Assembly: GCA_021234155.1 (NCBI GenBank)
Contig: JAJEKV010000047.1
Span: forward strand, 8,596,033-8,660,032
DNA length: 64,000 nt
Direction: 5' to 3'
Source: Isoetes taiwanensis
Taxonomy: Eukaryota; Streptophyta; Lycopodiopsida; Isoetales; Isoetaceae
Shown: one piece after another, positions 1 through 9,559 of the stretch
Position numbering within the stretch: position 1 is the first letter of the stretch
How the letters are laid out: each line of letters opens with the position of its first letter
Program-made: the position numbers and the translations under genes
Notes under the pieces: generated by a model
What the model was told of the DNA's origin: nothing
Databases searched by the model: none
The model's input: only the letters and a program-made list of their open reading frames with translations

Positions 1-365
1 CGTGTCCATCCACTTTGTAACAAAGATTAAAGTCAAAGTATCCAAAGGGGACCAGTATATTATTTGCATAAGCAACAGAATAGTAAATATTTCAGACCTT
101 TCCATAGAATAAGAAATAATCATTTTTATCCCATGTCTTTTGCTATAGTAATCAATCTTCCTTATCTTTGGATTACTCAACCAGGCAGAACTCATAATGT
201 GTCTTGTTCTGCAATTTCAACTTAAAAAATATAAGCATTGTGCTCAAATATATTCATTTTAAGAAAGAGAAGTAGACAAAACTTATCTCGATATTTTAGA
301 ACCATATTTTAGCATGGTCTTGATCTGAAAAATAACATCGTACCATCCTACAAAAATCAAAGGAG

Positions 366-455
366 GTGAAGTTTAGGTTACCGTCAACCGGACAAATGTT
401 AGCCTCGTAAGGGTAACAATGAAAGGACCGGCAATGTAAGCTATAGAACTTCACG
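366..455 (-). repeat. Foldback of the 3-kb unit, array 1 copy
   Basis: GTGAAGTT and AACTTCAC pair across about 90 nt. The inner arms are more diverged than in the plus-strand copies at 14140-14231 and 17151-17242. See those entries. Confidence 0.5.
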
Positions 456-1147
456 GCTTATCGCCCTTCACCTTATTGTGTTAGAAGAACTTAAAAGTAT
501 GAAATAAAAATGAAAAATGCAAGATATTTATGATCAACAAATTCATTGCATCAATGCAGCTGCTTGCGGCAAGCAGGAGTAGCAACCAATTGTAGAGACC
601 TTACATTTGGGCCTAAAGATTGGCAAAGACTGGTAAAGACAGCATTGCATTAATAAACCAGCTACTGCCATGGTCCAGAAATTATGATCCCATATGAATA
701 ATTGAGACCGAAATTCGTAGAACAGAATCTAGAGAAATTTAGTCATAGCATAATATATAGTCTTAATCTTGTGCATACCAGCTAGAATCAAGGTAGAAAT
801 AAATTCGTATACCACATGTAGATATATAATGTACAGACCTGGAATGGAGAGCTTGATTTATAAAACACGAACAGAAGTTGTAACTTGGACAAATTTCAGT
901 TTTGCAGTGCTGGACCTCTTCATCCACGTTTTAACCAGCAAATTCTAGTCCTTGTTGTGACATAAAGCATTCCAAAGAATCTCCTGGACCTTATCTACAG
1001 CTTGACAAGAGGATGCATGCCAAAATGGAGCATTAAGACAATACTTCATTGTCGTCTTTCAACAGATCTCAAAGGCAAAGGAACCAACATAGAGGAGCCA
1101 ACACAGGCTTAGAAATGTGGAAACATGAGCAAAGGTGGATTAGCAAG

Positions 1148-2114
1148 CTCGTAGGCATAGTTGGAGCGACCTTCCGACCTCTCCGACCTTCCGACCTAGG
1201 TCGATATACCCCGACCCAGGTCGGGTATTTTTGCCGACCTTTCCGACCTTTTGCCAAAATCACAAATTTGATTTTTCCTTATATAAACATAAGATACATT
1301 TAAAACAACAGCTGGTCTTCATGTACTCTTATAAAAAAAAGTTTTTTAATCCGAAATACTAAGATGCAACGCTATATGTCTTTCCTAATAAACAAAAATA
1401 CACAATGTATAATATTTTTTACGGAATTCTTAACTTCAAAATAAGAAGTTCATAACATAGTATGAAAATAGAAAAAAGAAAACAAGAAGCATCAAACCCT
1501 TCTCATATTTTCAGTCATCTTCATCGTCCTCTTCTTCACTTTCCTCTTCTTCACTTTAGTGTAAAGTCTCAAAACAACTCGTGTATTTTGTTAAGCTCTT
1601 ACCATTCAGACAGAGTTTGTTTAAGAGACAAGAAAGCGGTGTCACTGATGCAGGTGTTAAGCATCGATTTAAGGGAATGCTGGCTTAAGCTTTGGATTCA
1701 GGCATGAAAGAAGAGATTCAGGCAGAGATTCAGAGATTCAGGCCTGTTCTATCATGAAATTAGAGGGAATGTTTCAAAAGTTTACCTGAGAAGCCGAAAT
1801 CCCTCTCCAAATCGGTAAACCCTCTCCAAATCAGTAGAAATCCATCTGAGATGCAAAGATGCTCGAGATCTTGAAGCATTAGTGAGAAAGCAGAGAGGTA
1901 AAAGCTTCATGAGGGGTTTTGGGAGCTTGCCGTCTACCAAAAAGTCTCTGTTTTTGGTTTTAGAAACGGGGAGGCGGGACACAAAGAAAAGGAGGAAAAT
2001 TTTTTTGGGTCTTTTTGACCCAATCGACCTGGGTCGGTTTAGACAGGTCCGAACAGGTCGGAAATGGGTCGGAGCAGAGGACCGACCTGGGTCGGCTCCA
2101 ACACTGCTCATAGG
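1148..2114. mobile_element. Non-autonomous hAT-like transposon (1156-2106) with 8-bp target duplication
   Basis: The insertion is defined by comparison with the uninterrupted paralogous site in array 2 (around 13436-13446 and 16438-16448). Target duplications are CTCGTAGG (1148-1155) and CTCATAGG (2107-2114), 7 of 8 bases identical. The termini are CATAGTTGGAGC on the left and, read inward from the right, CAGTGTTGGAGCC. Sub-terminal regions are packed with CCGACC/GGTCGG repeats (1167-1240 and 2020-2097). An 8-bp duplication, CA-starting ends and many short sub-terminal motifs fit the hAT superfamily. There is no transposase reading frame, so it would have to be mobilised in trans. Open frames crossing it are chance fusions. 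Confidence 0.75.
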
Positions 2115-3248
2115 ATCAACGATCCAACTCACGATAGGAGAAACAATGGAGACAAAAGGCAGTCTGAAAATGAAGAACAATGGCAAAAGTAAAATACAGA
2201 AGGATTTCTTGGAGTAGATCAAAGGCAAAAAGCTTCTCAAGCATATAACAGAGAGAATGAAGAGAAATATATGGCGCCGCTATTTGCTTACCGGAGAACC
2301 CGCCGCTAGGGTTAGGGCTACGTTTCCGGCATATATATCTTGATCTGATCATTAATGAACAAGCAATGGAGTCAATGGAGTCAAAATACATACATAATAA
2401 TGTAGAAAAATACCTGCTTCCAAGGATTATAGACATGCCAAAATCCTTCGATTAATAAAGCCCACTATTATGTGGTCATAAATACAACCATTGCTTGTCC
2501 TAGAAATGTTAGGAGATGAAAGTGAAGGCTAGATCGACCACCAATACATGCAATAGCATGCACACCAAATTGTTAAAAAGATGCACCAAGTGGCAACATG
2601 CATGCACTTTCAAGTTTTTATTTGGAAAAAGTAACAAGGAAAGCTTTCCCGTAAGAATATAAAGTGGTATGCAAGTGGAAAAAGTTGTAGACTAAAGGGC
2701 AAACGTCCTTCAACTTAAATATAAGATGTTTTTGCTAAGACCCATATGTAGAAGAATGCCAAGCGTAATGTGTGAAAATACATACCTTGCTCTCATCTTC
2801 AAACAAACTAGTTTTGAAATTCTTGCCACAATTCTTGTTCCAAGGCCCTGTATAAGCAATTGGACATTTACATTTATTAATGTATATAAAAACCCTACCT
2901 CCTTCCGAGGGATGATAGAGAACCCGGTTTTTTTGTATCAGATTAGTAGGATGGGCGGGCCCCTACTATTCTGATGGGGTCCTGCTTTCATCCCATTTTT
3001 TTGTTTATGTACCCATTAGAAATACCATTAAAAACATAAGACTATTTCTAGTCATATTTGAGCTGCCTGGCTCTATAAAATAACATGCCGATTGGCATCA
3101 TAAAGATAACATGCCTAGTGGCATAGATGGGCATAACCCCTTTTCATGATAATCATGTTCAAAAAATGCTTTTTTTGAAGCATTGGGCAATTTCTGAAAA
3201 CCTTGCAAATGCATAAAGGTTTTAATTTTGAAATAAAAGAGCTCATAC

Positions 3249-3475
3249 CTTTTAATATGACACTTCTTTATCCCATAGTGGACATGCCTCTTGCAACATA
3301 CTGCTATCCTTCTCCATAAATAATAAACATATTCTTTATACAACACATCAATGTTTGTGCTGACATTATTGGGACATCCAACTTTTAGCTTGTCATACCC
3401 GATTTCCACTAGTTCCTTATTCCAAATTGGTGGTACATAATCCGTATTATAGTCCTCTTGGGCTTCATATTTTTC
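3249..3475 (-). pseudogene. Exon-like coding stretch of the 3-kb unit (array 1 copy)
   Basis: On the minus strand an AG acceptor (GGCAG) precedes 3475 and a GT donor (AAG|GTATGAGC) follows 3249. The 227 bp between them is open in one frame and translates to about 75 residues beginning EKYEAQEDYNTDYVPPIW and continuing through LVEIGYDKLKVGCPNN to a basic Cys/His-rich end (CCKRHVHYGIKKCHIKR). No family is recognised. The copy at 15078-15303 is one base shorter and frameshifted, so this version is the better preserved. No start codon is supported. It looks like an internal exon of a gene fragment amplified with the repeat. Confidence 0.35.
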
Positions 3476-4175
3476 CTGCCCACATCAGCAACCAGTCAGT
3501 CATTCTATATTTTCAGAATACTATAATCATATTTTTCATGGCTCATTTTCCAAGGGTAGATGTTTCACCAGTAAAACCAGTGAGATGAAGTATCTAAAAA
3601 AAACCCAGACAGCACTAGCCTTGACATAAGCCTTACTAGCCGCCTCTACATACCTCAGTCAATCCCTTGGTACTGTTATCATCCCAACCTAAGCCGAGCT
3701 AACTTAGATTGGCACATCTGTTTCCCTGGATTTCTATTTTATTATTTTAATGTTTGCATAATGCATATTTTAAGTCCGAAAAGTCATTTCCCATACTCAT
3801 AGACAATTATCAGTCAACTATAAGCACAGGGATAATTAACAAGATAAACTTTTTATCTGATTCAAAAAGACATGGAACATCCAAATGACTGTCCAATGAC
3901 CAAATGATACCTTAGAATTGAACCTCAAGTAAAAACTTACAATGATAATATTTCTTCGTGTCCATCCACTTTGTAACAAAGATTAAAGTCAAAGTATCCA
4001 AAGGGGACCAGTATATTATTTGCATAAGCAACAGAATAGTAAATATTTCAGACCTTTCCATAGAATAAGAAATAATCATTTTTATCCCATGTCTTTTGCT
4101 ATAGTAATCAATCTTCCTTATCTTTGGATTACTCAACCAGGCAGAACTCATAATTGAGTTTGAACCTTGTTAGTG

Positions 4176-5179
4176 ACAGTCATGTGTGGGGCAGCACAAC
4201 CGGTTGGCTACGGTGATTGAGCGGCATTTGCAGTCAAATGGTACTTATTGGGGCACTCCTGAAAGTTTTTGTAGGCGTCTTGGCGTGCCCTACAATCCAG
4301 CACCACTAGATGGACAGGTTAGTAAATAATTTGATTTGTTATAGGTTTATTTTATTATCTAGCATGTTGGGGTAAATAAATGTATTTTAGTTAAATACAT
4401 AGTCTATGGTTAAACAGAACTCAACACAACGAGCCATAATCAATTTTTCGAGAGGAGTTTAGAGACATATTGGAGATGATGATGAAATAGATTCTGCACA
4501 AAGTGCATCCCACTATAGGACCTGTGGATCAAGCCACATAAATGTACATAGTGGAAGTAGTTACCAAGTTGTGGGGTGTGGCATACCTGATTTACCAATG
4601 CCGCGTCACATTGAGAGATTATTAAAACTTGTAGATCGACAAAGATTAGGTCTATTTAGTGGTCCATTGCCCAATTTAGGTGACATATTCACTTATTGGG
4701 GCCGTCGGTATGTAATAAAGTAATCTACGCTCCCTGGATCTGGAAGGGGATTATTCATTGCCCAAAATCTTTGTGTTGGATATAATTCAATTGTCCCTTT
4801 GATGATCTATGGCGGTCCAGAGTATAGTGCATCCGAGTGGGAGGCATTAACATATTATTCATTTTCTATGATGGTATATGGTTGCAACAGTAATGCATGC
4901 ACTATGGAAATGAGATCAGAGTACAATGAGGACAAGAGATCTTACATTGATGGTCGTGTGGAAGAACATGGCAATATAGCGGGGCTGATCAATTGGTGTG
5001 GTGCCAATAAAAATATCATCAATTGCATGTTTGAAAAAAGAAGTAATGATCGCGAGGAGTTCATGACAAGAATGTCTAAGCACTTTGTTATGGTTGTTGC
5101 TATCAAGAGCCTCAGAGAAGGCGACGAGTTATTTTTGGACTATGAATTCCATGAGACTGTACCTGATCGATTTTTGTAG
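4176..5179 (+). pseudogene. SET-domain protein remnant
   Basis: A first exon-like piece (4176-4317, containing IERHLQSNGTYWGTPESF) ends at a GT donor. A second open stretch from about 4459 runs to the stop at 5179. It reads LPMPRHIERLLKLVD, then TYWGRRYVIK, an in-frame TAA, LPGSGRGLFIAQNL, the middle of the domain, NIAGLINWCGANKNI, and ends AIKSLREGDELFLDYEF. The order LPGSGRGLF, then a GLIN-type loop, then EGDELFLDYEF is the canonical SET-domain layout (N-terminal GxG, the NHxxxPN-like loop, the C-terminal GEELxxDY). The usual NHS is NWC here. SET proteins methylate lysines. The internal stop and degenerate loop argue for a pseudogene. It lies beside TNP2 remains and may be captured cargo. 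Confidence 0.7.
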
Positions 5180-5981
5180 AGATATAAACTTTTAGTTATT
5201 TAAAACAAACTTTTATTTTTGGGTTGCCCCTAAGGGGGCAAACCCTCGTTTATGTGGGTTTGTGGCATATCCTAGGTATATGCTAAATATACTTAGGATA
5301 TGCTAGTGACTGCGCCAAACCTATTGCTCCCTGTAAATTGGCGGTCACCTGCGTTGTGGGCCGCTGATGTTTGAACTGGATAACTGGCAATACAGACAGA
5401 GCATCTGGCTATGGCGACCCCCAAGAGGCGAAGCCCTCTAACTGTTCTTGGGGGGCAGGGTCTTTGGATTATATAGCTCTGAACAAGGTAGGACAGAACA
5501 GAGAGTGTCGGTGGTTGGAACTTTTCACAGATTGTGGTTATTTTCCAATGCCTTTGAAGCATACAAGAGATATATCCCCTCTGTTGGTCCCTTTCCTAGA
5601 TCAGTAGATGAGCCTTTCGAGCATTGCCGACCATTAGTAGCTCCTTTTGGACTGAACTCACTTCATTTGTCTGATATGGAATTTAATATACCCCAAATAG
5701 ATCGTGTAGTTCGTGGGTTTTTGGCTGTAGATCCACAAAAAGATTCTTTCTACTTCAATGTTGGTGTTTGTGGATGAATCGGGCACTCCAATATTTCTAA
5801 GCATCTGCAATATCAGTGTTGATTTGTGCATTCGCAATTTTGTCAGGGGAGCTAGAGCAGCAATCAAGGAGCCTTTGACCAATAATAGGGATGATATCCG
5901 TGTTTTAGAAGTTGAAAACCCTGCTTCTATTCATATTATTTCCAGTTTCTCAGAAGAAAAGATAGCAAAGCTCTAGTTTTA
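5180..5981. other. Intergenic stretch with foldback and weak open frames
   Basis: It contains a near-perfect foldback at 5265-5303 (GCATATCCTA paired with TAGGATATGC around GTATAT/ATATAC) and a smaller one near 5224-5242 (GCCCC/GGGGC). Between 5448 and 5777 one frame is open for 109 codons and looks partly coding (for example FGLNSLHLSDMEF), but no family is recognised and no splice borders are clear. Confidence 0.3.
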
Positions 5982-6660
5982 ATGGATTCTGTTAAACTCA
6001 GAGAGCATGGAAACTTATTCTTTAAGCAAGGAAAACTTGAGGCTATTATGCGGTTTTATGCCCTCATTTGCAGGGTTGCACGGGATTCGATTGGGCCCGC
6101 TCTGTTTAGGTGAGATTGAATAGCCAACAATTCTTTGCTTCATGTGTATCCCGGTGTTTAATGGATTAAGGGTCGTGGCTTGGTTTGGTGTGGTTGATTT
6201 GGAGGCGGTTGTGGATCTTCGGGGGATTGACTGCGGCCTCTCTGATTCCTCGACTTCGGTACAAGCTATTTCAAAGCTTTTGGTGTTCCCAGGATTAGTA
6301 GAGCGGAAGTTTTCCATTTGGCGGGACTTCTTGGGTGTGGTAGATGGTGATGGTCAGTTTGTACAGCAGTAGAGTTGCAGTTGTTGTGGAGTGTCGAGGT
6401 ATCACTGTCTCTTTGGGGCAGTTCTCCTTCCTCCTCACTTGCTTTGTAACATTACCATTCTTTTAATATATTGCTGACACAGTTCTTCAAAAAAAAAAAA
6501 AAATGAGCATCAACAAGGCTATCTTAGATGGGGATGACAATGCTCTGCTCCTGGCTTATAACAATAGATCAGAAGTATACCTTCAGCAAGGCAAATTTGA
6601 ATCTGCCTTAAGAGACTCCAACAGAGCCCTTTTGCAAAGCATTTTGTGCAGACAACATAT
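5982..6660 (+). pseudogene. TPR-repeat gene start, split by a retro-insertion
   Basis: ATG at 5982 begins a frame DSVKLREHGNLFFKQGKLEA, the A helix and turn of a co-chaperone-type TPR (eKGNxxFKxGxyexAI). It is interrupted at about 6046. The frame resumes at 6503 with SINKAILDGDDNALLLAYNN, followed by RSEVYLQQGKFESALRDSNRAL, the second TPR helix pair (NRSxxYLxxGkfexALxDxxxAL). Removing the insert restores a continuous TPR reading. Such TPRs bind Hsp70/Hsp90 tails or serve as protein scaffolds. The frame is lost after about 6640, where a 47-bp tandem duplication and TNP2 sequence begin. The neighbouring SET remnant could once have belonged to the same gene, although the order SET then TPR is not established here. 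Confidence 0.6.
6047..6502 (+). mobile_element. 5'-truncated poly-A retroelement fragment inside the TPR gene
   Basis: About 455 bp of sequence foreign to the TPR frame ends in TTCTTC followed by a 14-base A run (6489-6502). The TPR reading resumes immediately afterwards. The tail resembles the LINE-B 3' end at 58630-58651 (GTCCTTC plus A run). Only ATG is repeated at the borders, so a full target duplication is not visible. No coding frame is recognised. Probably the 3' UTR of a LINE, or a SINE-like derivative. Confidence 0.55.
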
Positions 6661-6732
6661 TGGAAGTCGCTACATTGAAGTTTTTGCATTTTGTGCAGAC
6701 AACATATTGGAAGTCGCTACATTTGAAGTACA
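6639..6732 (+). repeat. 47-bp tandem duplication
   Basis: The segment starting GCATTTTGTGCAGACAACAT at about 6639 is repeated starting at about 6686 with one base difference in CTACATT(T)GAAG. It lies at the join between the TPR fragment and the TNP2 fragment. Confidence 0.85.
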
Positions 6733-7217
6733 CGGCTTTATTGGATCCAATGCATATCATGAAAAATATTTCAAATTCTCTATGGCAGCATATCACGGGG
6801 GAGAAAGATAGTGTTGCTTCTCGACAAGACAGTTTATTATTAGAGCCCCGTCGTAATGCAAGTCTAAAGAATCCAAAATCTCGTCCGCCATGGATTTTTA
6901 CTAAAAAGAACTTGGATATTGTGCAAGAGTCTATTAAAGAAGTGAAGATGCCAACTGGGTATTGCTCCTCTTTTAAAAGGTGTTGGGCAAAGAAGGGCAA
7001 CAATTTAGCCGGATTAAAGTCCCATGACTACCACAAGCTGTTAACAGTAAGTTCCTATAATATAAGTATATACGTCATATAGTTTATTGACCTCTGCTTT
7101 TTTAATTATTGTTTTTCTTTGTCCTTGTCATATTGTAGGAGATTTTACCTGTGGTTCTACCTGATAGGCTGCCTTCTAAAGTTTGCGAGCCTATTTTCAA
7201 GTTGGCCGAGCTTTGTA
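6662..7217 (+). pseudogene. CACTA (En/Spm) TNP2-type transposase fragment
   Basis: Translation gives YWKSLHLKYTALLDPMHIMK, then NISNSLWQHITGEKDSVASR, later MPTGYCSSFKRCW and NLAGLKSHDYHKLLT. A 92-bp GT-AG intron (7047-7138) follows, then EILPVVLPDRLPSKVCEPIF and KLAELC before another GTAAGT donor at about 7218. The order (Y)WKxLxLxxxLDxMHIxKN, RxD, LKSHDYHxLLxxxLPVxLRxLLPxxV is that of plant TNP2 transposases running into the DUF4218 region. The protein would bind CACTA termini. Only the C-terminal half is here, with no start and no catalytic N-terminal part, so it is a relic. The CACTA 3' terminus at 17856 is on the same strand and may belong to the same, much interrupted element. Confidence 0.75.
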
Positions 7218-7377
7218 GGTAAGTTCATCTTCTTATATTATAAAGTTTTAGCGTATGTCATGAATCAAACCCTAATTTAGATGGTTGAGATCATATGATT
7301 GCATCCGAAGGCCGAGACTAATCACACAACTTCCCAGCGCCGTGATTGGCCATGCTCTGATCTCTTAAGAGGAAATT

Positions 7378-8936
7378 GAACAGGGCGGAGAAAAGGGCAA
7401 AGTGAAAGGCAAAAAGGCACAGGCAAAAGGAAAAGAAGGAAAAGGGAAAAGGAAAGGGAAAAGAGCACGAGAAAAGGGAACGAAAAAGAAAGGGAGATAA
7501 GGATGGAAAAAAGGACACTATAAAAAGGAAACAGAATAAGGGAAAAGAAAAGGGGGAGGGAGGAAAAGGAAGGGAAAAGGGGCAACCGGGAAAAGGTGAA
7601 GAGGGAAAGGGTGAGGGAAGGGAAAAAGGGGAAGAGAAAAATGGTGGAGAAGGAAAAAAAGCATGGAAAAATAGAAAGGGAAAGGAAAAAGAAAAAAAGA
7701 GATGAAAAGGGGAAAAGGGCACGAGGAAAAGGGAGAGGGAAATGGAAGAGAGGAAGGAGAGGAGGGCAGGAGAAAAAAATGAAAGAGGAAAAGGTTGAGG
7801 AAAAGAAAAAAAAGAAAAGAAAAAAGAGTATGGGAAAAGGGAAAAGGGAAAAGCAAAAAGAAAAAGGAAAAAAGAAAACAGGGAATAGGAAAAGAGGAAA
7901 AGGGAAAAAGGGAAGAGGGTGAAAAAATGAGGAAAAAGGGCACGTAAAAAAGGTGGAGAAAATGGAATGGAAAAAGGCATGGAAAAATGGAAAGGAAAAG
8001 AGGAAAGGAAAAAGAAGGGGGAAAGGAAAGAGGAAAAGGCCACGAAAAAAAAAAAGAGAAAAGGATGAAAGAAGGAATGAAAAAGCAAAAGGAAAGGGGA
8101 GGCGAAAAGGGGAAAGGGAAGGAAAAAAGATTGGTTTGGAAAAAAGAAGATAAAAATGGAAAGAGAAAGGGAAAAAGTTTACGAAAAGAAGATAAAAAAG
8201 AAAGGATGAGGAACGGGTAAAAAGGAAGGGAAAAAGAGCACTGGGGAAAGGGAAAGAAGAAAAAGAAAAAGGGTAATAGGGACGGGGAAAAGGGGAAGAG
8301 GGTAGGGAAAGGCAAAAAAAAGGGCACGTAAAAAAAGTGGAAAAAAGGGAATGGAAAAACGCATGGAAAAAAGGGGAAAGGGAAAGGGAAAGAGAAAAGG
8401 AAGGGAGCAGGAAAGAGGAAAAGGGCACGGGAAAAAGGAAAAGGGTGGGGAAAGGATGAAAAAAGAAGGAAAAGGAAAAAGAAAAAGAGAGGCGAAAGGG
8501 GAGGAAGGAAAGGAAAAAAGACACGAGAAAAAAGAAAAAGAAGGAAATGGGAAAAGAGAGACATGAGATAATAAAGAAAAGGGTGAGGAGAGGAAGAAAG
8601 GGGCACATGAAAAAAGGCAGGAAAAAAGGAATGGAAAAAGGGCATGGGAAAAGAGAAAGGCAAAAGAAATGGGAAAAAAAGGCACGAGAAAAATGGGGAG
8701 GGTGAGGAAAGAATGAAAAAAAGAAGGAAAGAAGCCCGTCAGAAAAAAGGAAAAGGGAAAAAGGAGAAGGAGAAAGGGAAGGGAAAGGGGAGGGTAAAGA
8801 GAGTAAAAAAAAAAAGGGAGAAGGGAAAAAATAATGTGCAGAGAAAATAAGAAAAGGGAAAAAAGAAAGTGTGTAAGAAAATGAGAAAAAAAAAAGAATA
8901 TGCGGGATAGAGCAAAGGGAAGGGATAGCCTAGCAA
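7378..8936 (+). repeat. 1.56-kb polypurine tract with degenerate GGGCACGAG minisatellite
   Basis: The plus strand is almost only A and G (AAAAGGG-type) for about 1.56 kb. Pyrimidines cluster in a recurring GGGCACG-like word (about 7468, 7720, 7938, 8038, 8231, 8321, 8422, 8519, 8602, 8682), often spaced 80-110 bp, so it is a decayed tandem repeat. The long Phe/Ser/Pro-rich frames on the minus strand and Lys/Glu-rich frames on the plus strand are composition artefacts. Such mirror-rich purine tracts can form triplex DNA. Confidence 0.9.
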
Positions 8937-9021
8937 TGATAGGCTTGGTTTCTATTATATTAAATTTATAAAAATGAGTCTGAGCTAAATAGGTTTACAT
9001 CCACAGATCTTCCCAACATTT

Positions 9022-9050
9022 GCCCAGCAACGCTGGGCACCATAACTAGT
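9022..9050 (+). mobile_element. Helitron-type 3' terminus
   Basis: A perfect 7-bp hairpin GCCCAGC-AAC-GCTGGGC (9022-9038) is followed 7 nt later by CTAGT (9046-9050) and then T. A hairpin a few bases before a terminal CTRRT is the hallmark of Helitron 3' ends. Two related ends occur at 52473-52503 and 59670-59699. The matching 5' end (TC...) was not located, and no RepHel gene is present, so the element is non-autonomous or truncated. Confidence 0.6.
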
Positions 9051-9559
9051 TTATTATATAGGTGTGATTATAGACACAAGTATATTAAAGGATGTCTCTA
9101 CATTACAGATGGATATCATTAAAGGAGGTTAGAGGAGATTGACAGCACCCATCTCCTATCATTGGATTGTTTTTTCTTGAGCGATTAATGAGATTGATTA
9201 TGTTGGAAAAATACAACAAAATTTGGAACTTGATTTCCGACAATTCATCAAATTCCGGTTTCGAGTTAGATGGCTTGATGCACAATTACAAGGCAGAAAT
9301 GCCACATTTCATCACAGTTCTAGTGGTTTAATTCAAGTCTATATCTGCACACTGCACCTAATGATCGAGATTGGCTATACGTGATGCAGGTTGAATCTTC
9401 ATCGTCAGTAAAAGCAATGCTAGTTTTTTTTCATAGATTATTGATCTGGTACTTTCATGCAGGTCAACCCATGACAGGTAAAAAATGATGAGGTAGCGCC
9501 TTGTCTTGCAGAGGATGTAGAAGATGAAGAAAGAGAAGGCGTCAATGTTGAGGGAGGGG
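9051..9559. other. No gene recognised
   Basis: AT-rich unique sequence. I see no splice-bounded coding frame, RNA gene or repeat border between the Helitron-type end and the satellite array. Confidence 0.4.

Larger units (their letters stand above)
1..4153 (-). repeat. Tandem 3-kb repeat array, minus orientation (array 1)
   Basis: The first ~195 bases recur exactly in register at 3957-4151, a period of 3956 bp. Removing the 951-bp hAT-like insertion gives a unit of about 3005 bp. The same unit lies in plus orientation at 12658-17402. Homology stops abruptly at about 4153 (shared ...CAGAACTCATAAT, then unique sequence). The left end is cut by the window edge. The unit contains an exon-like stretch with AG/GT borders, a promoter-like block with teloboxes (CCTAACCCTAG) followed by pyrimidine-rich leader sequence, and a 90-nt foldback. 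I do not recognise the unit; it may be a tandemly duplicated gene fragment or a non-coding transcription unit. Confidence 0.85.

Noticed and set aside
1882-2240. Open frames crossing the hAT insertion border
   Set aside because: They join repeat-unit sequence to transposon sequence at the target duplication. The uninterrupted units lack them.
7318-8685. Three very long minus-strand open frames (up to 428 codons) rich in Phe, Ser, Leu and Pro
   Set aside because: They are overlapping frames of a polypurine/polypyrimidine tract. All frames are open because pyrimidine-only codons contain no stops. There is no gene structure.
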